Below are positions 52,001 to 61,000 of a stretch of 64,000 nucleotides of DNA, in pieces; the stretch's first letter is position 1, and each line of letters opens with the position of its first letter. Origin of the DNA: Gordionus sp. m RMFG-2023 (taxonomy: Eukaryota; Nematomorpha; Gordioida; Chordodea; Parachordodidae); contig NC_088777.1 in the NCBI RefSeq assembly GCF_954871325.1, forward strand, positions 21,119,366-21,183,365, in the 5' to 3' direction. Position numbers and translations under genes: made by a program. The notes below the pieces were generated by a model, which had not been told where the DNA came from, made no database searches, and saw only the letters and a program-made list of their open reading frames with translations.

Positions 52001-55000
52001 TATTACAATTCAAAAAATCAAAAAAAATAAATTTTTTTTCAAAAATAGATGGCGCTCCTTTATAAAATAACGTGTTTTATTATAATAATAATTTTTTTAA
52101 ACCTTTTTTCATTAAACATAAATAATAAGATTTAATATAAGATAATTTAGCTGCGGTTATAATCATTTATAAAAAATTTTAATTTTCGAAAAATTATTTT
52201 ATAAATTTTGAAGATATAATGGATAAATTAAAATTCATGAAATATATTACCTATTTTCGGTTTTTCATTAAATTTAGTTTTTTTGACACCATGATAATTT
52301 CGTTTTGCGATAAATAATATGCACGCCCAGTAGCCGTTGATGGGCTAACTATTGTTAAAATATTATTTTTTGGTATGAAAAGGATATCTTGTGCAGCTGG
52401 ATAAACAAAAGAATTTGCTGGTCCTTTAGGGTGAAGAAAATTAATTTTTACTTTATCTCTAATTACATTCACCTCTTGTACAAATCCTAACCACGAATTG
52501 CTTTCATACGCACATGTTACATGTCCTCTAATCTCATCGATTAACAGATTCTCAATCAAAGGATCCTCACGTGGATATACTAAATTCTCCACAATAAATG
52601 TCTGCGAATTAGAATATAGTTTAGTGTTGAGTTTAGTTTAGTTAAACCAATCGGAAACACTGCATGAATTTTTTGTGTCCCGGGTATTGAGAAAGATTTC
52701 CTAAATCTCTCACTTAGCCTTATTTCTTTTTCCTCATACTCTGGTATAGTGGCATAAGAAAAATTTATACCTTTTATATGCTCTTCCGCATATTTATAAA
52801 ATTATAAAGGTGTAATTATTTGATCAGTATAAGGTCTTTGTAAGCTTGCCTCTAACCGTTTTACTGTGCCGCCTATGCCGTCGCAGGCACTTTTATCATG
52901 TGCCGTAGGAAATGCCATTCTGCTTGAACACCAAAATCGATTTCATGGTAGAAAACATTGATGATTTTCCTATTTTTATATTGTGCTCCTGAACCATCAG
53001 AAAGTAGTGAATTTTTTCTGGTGGAGTGTCGAATGTTTTTTTTTAAAATGAATCAAATGCGATTGGATAAATGGAATGAAACAGTATTATGAATTAAGGA
53101 TTCCGATATTACCACAAAACTTAGATTGTTTATTTGATCTCCTATTTTATAATAAATTGAGAATGGATGCAACGTAACTTGCGAAGTTGTCCAATGATAA
53201 CCCTGAATTTCTTCTTGGACAATAAAGAAATAATTTTTTGAAAAGTCACAAATAATTATATAGTGATTATTTTCTAAACTATTCTTAAGGTTATTGTGAA
53301 ATGAACTTTGTTGTCCACAAATAAATGAATGGCGTATGAGAATATTCATTTTATCGAAAAAATAATTAATAAATTGGTCTGAAGATTGAGAAATAGTCTC
53401 CAGTTGTTCTATCTACCGAAACCCAATGTTTAAACGTAATAAGAGCAATATCATTTTTTATAATATTTCGATGCGTCCTTTTAAGAGTGCCGAGCCAGGA
53501 CATTCGTTGCAGTCACCAAAATAACAGATGGGTAACGGTGGATTGCAAATCATTCTGCCTACCATTTTTAGTCAATGTTGCTAATTCACAGCCTAAAATC
53601 ATAAGTTTAATATTCTGGTGTATGCTAAAAACGCATATACTATGTGTTCCGCTAGCCCCTGCTAATATACAATTTTTTGGTCTTAAGCTAGCAAATTTCG
53701 AAAATCCAATTGTTAAGTTTAAATTACTCGCCTTAAAATGATTATATAATTCTTTCAAATTATTAAGAAAAGAACTAACCTTTTTTGAGCGTTCACTCGT
53801 TCCCCCTTTTCAATCATAGATATGCAATCTTTTTTTCCTAGTAATACTCTACTAACTTCATCACTGCAAAATTTCTTTTAAACAATATCAACTGTTTTTT
53901 GATTGATATATTTTGCAGGCTTTCGATTTGGAGTGAAAGAATCCCCCTTTCTTCTGATTTTGTAATTATATGCCATATATATAGCGTTGAATGTCGTTTT
54001 TATTTTATTTGCGCTCCAATTAGGAGGCAGAATGGTCGGCAATTGAAATTTTTTATTTTTAAATAAATTAGGATATTGTAATTTCATGTTATTGAGTATA
54101 TCATTATTATTTTTTGTATCCGATTCTGGATCGGCTACTGGGCGTACATATAATTTATCGCAAAACGAAATTATCATGGTGTCAAAAAAACTAAATTTAA
54201 TGAAAAACCGAAAATAGGTAATATATTTCATGAATTTTAATTTATCCATTATATCTTCAAAATTTATAAAATAATTTTTCGAAAATTAAAATTTTTTAAA
54301 AACGATTATAACCGCAGCTAAATAATCTCATTTCATGGTGTTAATGCTGGTAAATCTTATTATTTATGTTTAATGAAAAAAGGTTTAAAAAAATAATAAT
54401 TATAACAAAACATGTTATTTTATAAAGGAGCGCCATCTATTTTTGAAACAAATTTTTATTTTTTGATTTTTTGAATCCTAATAACTAAATAACCGATGGC
54501 TGTCCCAAATTTAAATTTTTTTTATGAATAGATATAAGGTTAGAGAATAAGAAAATATTAAATTCAAAAAAATTTGGAAAGCGAAGCACCTGGAATTTTT
54601 ATGTTTAAAATTTATAACGTAAATAAAAATAGCAACAATATTATTTCAAAAAAATCCTTAATATATTTAATAAAAGGCCTTTAATAGAGTTACAACATGA
54701 CATATAACTTATATTTTTAAAACCAATATTTTTTAACTTATCTCAATTTCAAAAAATTGGCACTTTTGACCATTGATATCTCTGGAACTCTGAGTACTAG
54801 GAAGCTAAAATTTTGGATTCGATGCTTTCAAATGAAATTCTCTCAGTATACAAAATTTTATCGAAATTAAAAAGGTCGGGCCAAAAAGTTATCGATTTGG
54901 TATAAAATTACCCAGATGGGAAATTTTCATATCATATTTTGTAACAAATAGATAAATATCACAAAATTATCAAATTTATTGCTTGAACATTTAAATTTAA

Positions 55001-58000
55001 TGCAAATATTAAAATAGATAAAAATAAATATCTTGATTTTAAGATTTTTCCCTTATACACCTTTTTAAAAATTCGGGCCACGGGCTGGGCTTAAATCTTA
55101 AAAATATTTGCCAATGGGGCTCACGAATGTGGTTTGCGTATCTTTATCTGAGGTTCCTTATTTATATTTCAAAATAAGATGAATGAAATATCACAACAAA
55201 AATTCTTATACAATAAATAGATCATCTTGAGGCAAGTTCAAAGTAAAAATGAATAAACAAGAACTACTAATCAATAGACCTGAAAGAATCATACAAATAA
55301 ATAATATTAATATACAAAATGAATTTCCTCAATTATTTACTAAAGAAGTGGGCTGTTTGAAAGATTTTAAGGCACAAATATATATGAAAAACGAGAAACC
55401 AATTTTCTGTAAATCACTTCCCATACCATTCACATAAAAAAGAAAAAGTTGAAGAAGATATAGACAGATTGCTAAAAATAGGAGTAATAGAAAAAATTAT
55501 TCATTCACTTTATGCATCACCCATAGTAATTGTTCAAAAGCAAGATAAAACATTATGAATTTGCGGGGATTTTAAAAGAATCAAAATATTAATATATACC
55601 CAATACCAAGAATCCAAGATTTATTAGCCAGTTTGGGAAAAGGAGAAGAATTTTCAATATTGGATCTTTCAAATGCTAGTTTCCAAATTCAAGTGGGGGA
55701 AGAGTCTCAAAAATATCTTGTAATCAATTCACATATAGGATTATTTAAATATATTAGACTACCTTTTGGTATATCATCTTCTCCAGCAATATTTCAACGA
55801 TCCATCTAGAATTTATTAAAAGGTTTTTAAGGAGTAACTTGTTATTTAGATGATATAGAAATAACTTAAAATAGAGAGAAACACTAAAAAAAAGGTACTA
55901 AAATGTCTAGACAAAAATTGAACCAAGCTAAAGATATAAAAATGTAAATTTTTCAAACAAAATGTCGAGTACTTTGGATATAATATTTCAAAAAACGGGA
56001 TTACAACTACCGAAAAAAATACTGAGACAGTAAGAAAAGCACAGAACCAACAAACTCGAAACAATTACAGTCAAGGGTTAGCAACATACTATTCAAAATT
56101 TATTTCAAATTTTGCAGACAAAGCCAAACCATTATACAAATTATTAGAAAAGCAGTAGTTTGGAGATGGACAAATGAATGCAAAGACGCGTATAAAAAAA
56201 ATAAAGCAAGAAATAAGTAGTACTTACAACATTTTATTTAGGAATTTCAGACCAATTGCATTCGCCTCAAGAACACTAAATGCAGCCAACAAAAATTATA
56301 GCGAAATAGAAAGAGAAGCTCTATATCAAAGAATTTATTTATGGAAAAATGTTCACATTACAAACAGACAATAAAGCATTAATGTGTTTATTTCACCCAA
56401 GAAAAGATATACCAACAACATCTACTGCCAGAATACAAAGATGGGTTTTATTACTAGCAGGTTACCAATATGAAATAAAAATCAAAAGCAGTCGACAACT
56501 ACCCAATGCTGACACGCTATCTCGATTACCTATACAGGGAACCACGATATCAAAATAAGAAACACTAGATCAAATTCAGGTGGAGAAAAAAACCCTTAAA
56601 ATGCTTGCGAAACAATGCAAGATGATGTATTCTCTAAAGTATACAAATATACAATAGACGTGTGGCCAATAAAATGATACATGTTTAAAGGAGTATATCC
56701 AAAGGAGAGAGGAAATCATAACAAAGAGAGAGGTTGTTTACTGTGGAGAAATGATAATACCACAACAATACCGAAAAAACGTTTTAGATATGATACATCA
56801 AGGACATATTGGAATGGTAAAAACGAAGATGAGAGCAAGACAATACGCGTGGTGGCCTAATATTAACAAAGATATGGAAACATGGGTCGAAAAATGTAGA
56901 GAATGACAGGAACAACACGATATGCAGACATCAATTCAAAATTGATCAAAACTACCAAAAGCATGGCACCGAGTACATATTGATTATGCTGCACCATTTC
57001 AAAACCATTATTGGTTGATAATGATAGATGCTAGCAATCGCTGGCCAGAAATAGTTCCCATGATTAGTACTAACCGAAAGCACGATAAAAATATTAAGAA
57101 ATATCTTTGCCAGATTCGGATTTCCTAAGATAATCGTTTCTGATAACGGACCACAATTCAGCAGTAAAGAATTCATTGATTTTTGCGAAAAAAATGGAAT
57201 ACAATTAGTGCACGGAAGTCTATACCATCTTCAGACTAATGGCATGGCCTTTAGTTCGAACCTTTAAATAGAGTTGGAATAAAAACGAGGGGATTTAGAA
57301 ACCAGTTTGATTATTTTTCTCCACAATTTCCGAAATACACCAGGGCCACAAAATGAACAAAGTCCCGAAATACTACTAAAAATTAAACCTAGAGGATTGT
57401 TAGACCAAATATTTAAACGGGGGAACAAAAGGAGAAGTTAGAATATTTGACTCAAAAATTCGAGATAAATGAAAAAGTGTAGTCGCGCATTTACAATAAT
57501 AAAGAAAAAAAATGGAAAAAGCCATTATTAAAAGCATACTTCAGATCGCTACTATATGAAGTAAGTATAGAGGGTAAAACGATTTGATCAATAAGGAAAA
57601 GAAGCGAAAATATATTAACTGAAGAGATAAACAAAGAGAACGTATAAACAATAAATGAACCTAAAGGAGAGGGAGGAAAATGATACAAGTCAAAAAGCTG
57701 AAGGAAGTATTACACAAAAGTTAGAAACTATAAGCCAAGATCGATATTCGAAAAGAATACGAACGAAACCAATTAGATTGAGGATAAATGTTATATATTG
57801 AATTGTTTATTTTGTATTTTTTGAAAAATTTATATTTTCATTAATATATGAATTTGAATAGAAAAAGAAAATGAATGCATTGATAAGGAATTAAATAAAA
57901 ATATATATTTCAAGAATTACTTCCTCCACAAACTTTGATTCAATTTATTCTCTTATAATATTTTTATTTTTTCAAAAAAAAAATGATTAAAATTACTGCC

Positions 58001-61000
58001 ATCTTTTGTTAAAAATAAATAAAAATTATGGTTAATAAAATATTTGTTATATTTTATTATCCCCATGGATGGCAAGTTGGTGGCCTGGCCGAGTTTGTAA
58101 CCCTCAAGCCGTTCCTTACAAAGTGCGTATCAAAGCGGGTGGCGATTCACTTTCAGACCTACCGGGCCAATTCCCTGTTTATTTTTTTGGTTCTGGTGAT
58201 TACTATTGGATTAATAGGACGCGCGTTTTTCTATTCGCTGATGGAGATACCTCGGCTACCAAAGAGTCTTCTTCGAGTCAAGGGAAGAGTTTGAATAAGA
58301 CCTTCGCCAAAGGTATATCAAATTCAAATGTTCATTTAAAGTTAATCATTGTTAGATGTGGTTGTCCAAAATAACCAGAGTTTAAGATGCACATTAAAAT
58401 TTGTTTGCTATTTTTTGAAATGTTAAATAAAATGTTAAACATAAATGGAATAGTTAATTATGCAATAAAAAAATTATTTTTCCTGCCTTTCAAAAGATTT
58501 AATTATTATAGATAAATCTTTTTAAAATCTCAAAATCGCAATTACTATAAATAACTTTTAAAAAGAGCAACCAAGAAAAATATGTTTGTGGAATATAAAT
58601 TATTCTAATTAATAATAATAAAATATACATAAATAATAATTTACTAATTCTTTTATATTACATTTTCATACCACATGCTCCCATATACAATTTACAATAA
58701 CATAATCAAAATTTTAAAATAATAAGTAAAAATTAAAATAATAATTGTATAAAAAATGTACAAGGAAAAAAAATTAATGATTAACATTTTTTCCAAAACA
58801 AAATAACTTTCTTTTAAAATTAACCTCTTCTATCTTTTATATGAATTATCTCAATAAACTCTTATCAAATAAATTCTTCATGTAAATTTACGAAAAATTA
58901 AATTTACATATACAATAATCACAACACCCTATCACTTAAATTAGACCTAGCATTTTGCAAACCGCCTAAAAATTCTTCCTCAGATTTCATGATCCTGTTT
59001 CTCCTAGTGTTGTTAAACGGCTCGTTTTGAGCCGATTTTTAAAAACGGATAACTCAATATTTAACTCAGAAAAATATTACGCAAGCCTGAAGATTTTGCT
59101 CATAGAAGGAACAACGGTCTAGGCATATATTCTCGAAATATCGAAGCTTAGGGCAATATTTTTCTGTCTAAAATATTGATTTAGCCGTTTTAAAAAATCG
59201 GTTCAAAATGAGCCGTTTAACAACACTAGTTTCTCCATCCACGATTCGTAAATCCTAACAAGCTTGTTACCGATCAACTTTTTCTTTTAAAAGATAATCG
59301 ATTAATTTTAATTTGTTGTTCCATTACAATCTTTCCTATAATTTGCTTTTGCCTGGATATCGATTCGATTGTTTTTTTTTATCCTTACTTGATCTTGTTT
59401 TAAGGTCAAAGGTTATCGCATTTAATTCTGCCTAAAATAATCTATTAAATTGCCTGAATTTTTTCAATTCCTAAAATATTTAAACACTTTTTTTCTCTTA
59501 ATTTACGTCCTAAATTTATAATACATAAATTATATCAAATAAATTATATATTTATGTAAAATTCTGCCACCCCTTTACCCTGAATGCTGCCCGTCTCCAT
59601 ATATTCATTGAACCATTTGCATATAATCGTCCTTTAGCTATCGATCATCATTTTCTTGTCAACCATGTCTAATGCTAAATTTATATTAAATTCTTTAATT
59701 AATCTTTACCTAAAAAAATCTAAATATATACCAAAACATCTTCTTTTTTTTTCATTGTGCATTTATTTCCTAATACTTTATAAAATTTTGGAAGCTCAAG
59801 TTTTTAAAGAATAATATCTATTTATTTTATTCTACGCGGCTCACACCCGTTGTTAAAGAAAACTACTGTATATATTTCGCACACACCTTGTTTAAAAACC
59901 AATGAAATCCAATCATAATTTTCGCACACATGTCGTTGACATATATTTCTAACGCATTTTTTTTCTTCTGCTTTTCTTAGAATAATGTTGCATAATTGAT
60001 CTTAAATCTTATTAAAGATCCAAAATAAAATTCCGATCTCTAATTGAGCTCGATTGCGTGAGTTTTCAAATTATGAAAGTCATTTCTCTTTCTGAAGAGT
60101 TTGATTAATACAAACTAATATTTTATTAAATATTATCAAATTAAAAAAGCTAAACCTAAATCTTTAATAAAAATTTAATTCTAACATGAACTTATCTTCG
60201 AACTATATTTGTCTTTGTCGCTAATCTTATTCTCTGAATATTTTAAATTATAGGATCTTCTTTTAACCAAATTATTTGCATATCCGTTTACCTCCTTACC
60301 GAATATTTTCAATTATAATCTTTTTCCCAATCATAAAATTTAATTGCACTGTATCAGCATTATACCAAAATTATCTTCTTTTTTCTTTTGATCTGTCACA
60401 GTTGTCTAGAAAATCTGAAACATCTAATAGTTTCAGTATGATTCAGTTGGTTTCTAAGTTTACCAGTATCTTCTCTGATATCTAAAAATTTCAATAATTA
60501 TCACCTTTTAACAACTGACACAATCTTTATTATCCGCTATAAATGTTGTCGTTATAAATCTTTGTTTTTCATTTAGATAATCTTTAATATTGCTACACAA
60601 TTTTGTATCTTAATCTTATCAATATTTACAAAATTAGTCTGAGATCTAAATGAGCTTGATTATTTCTTAATTTTCTGTGACGGAAAACCAATCATCTGGG
60701 CCTAACATAAAATAAACGCAAATATTTTTGATTAAGCTTGCTAAAAAATTCATTTATTATCAATCATTATTTTAACTTTTTCTCAATAGCTATTAATTTC
60801 TTTATATTTTCATCATGTTTCAATATTTAGTTTTCTCTTTAACGTTAATCCTTATTTCTTTTAAAACCTTAATATTTTTCTTATATAAATTTCCTAACAA
60901 TTGAGTCTCAAAAATTTCTTAATATTTTATATTTCTCGTATCATTTATCTAATCATAAAATTTCTTTTTTCAACATATGTCTTAAGATTTTAATTTATAT

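Noticed and set aside
58028-58294. Separate short protein starting at the ATG at 58028
   Set aside because: It overlaps the PWWP2 exon in another frame; the conserved frame is the PWWP2 one, starting after the acceptor at 58076.
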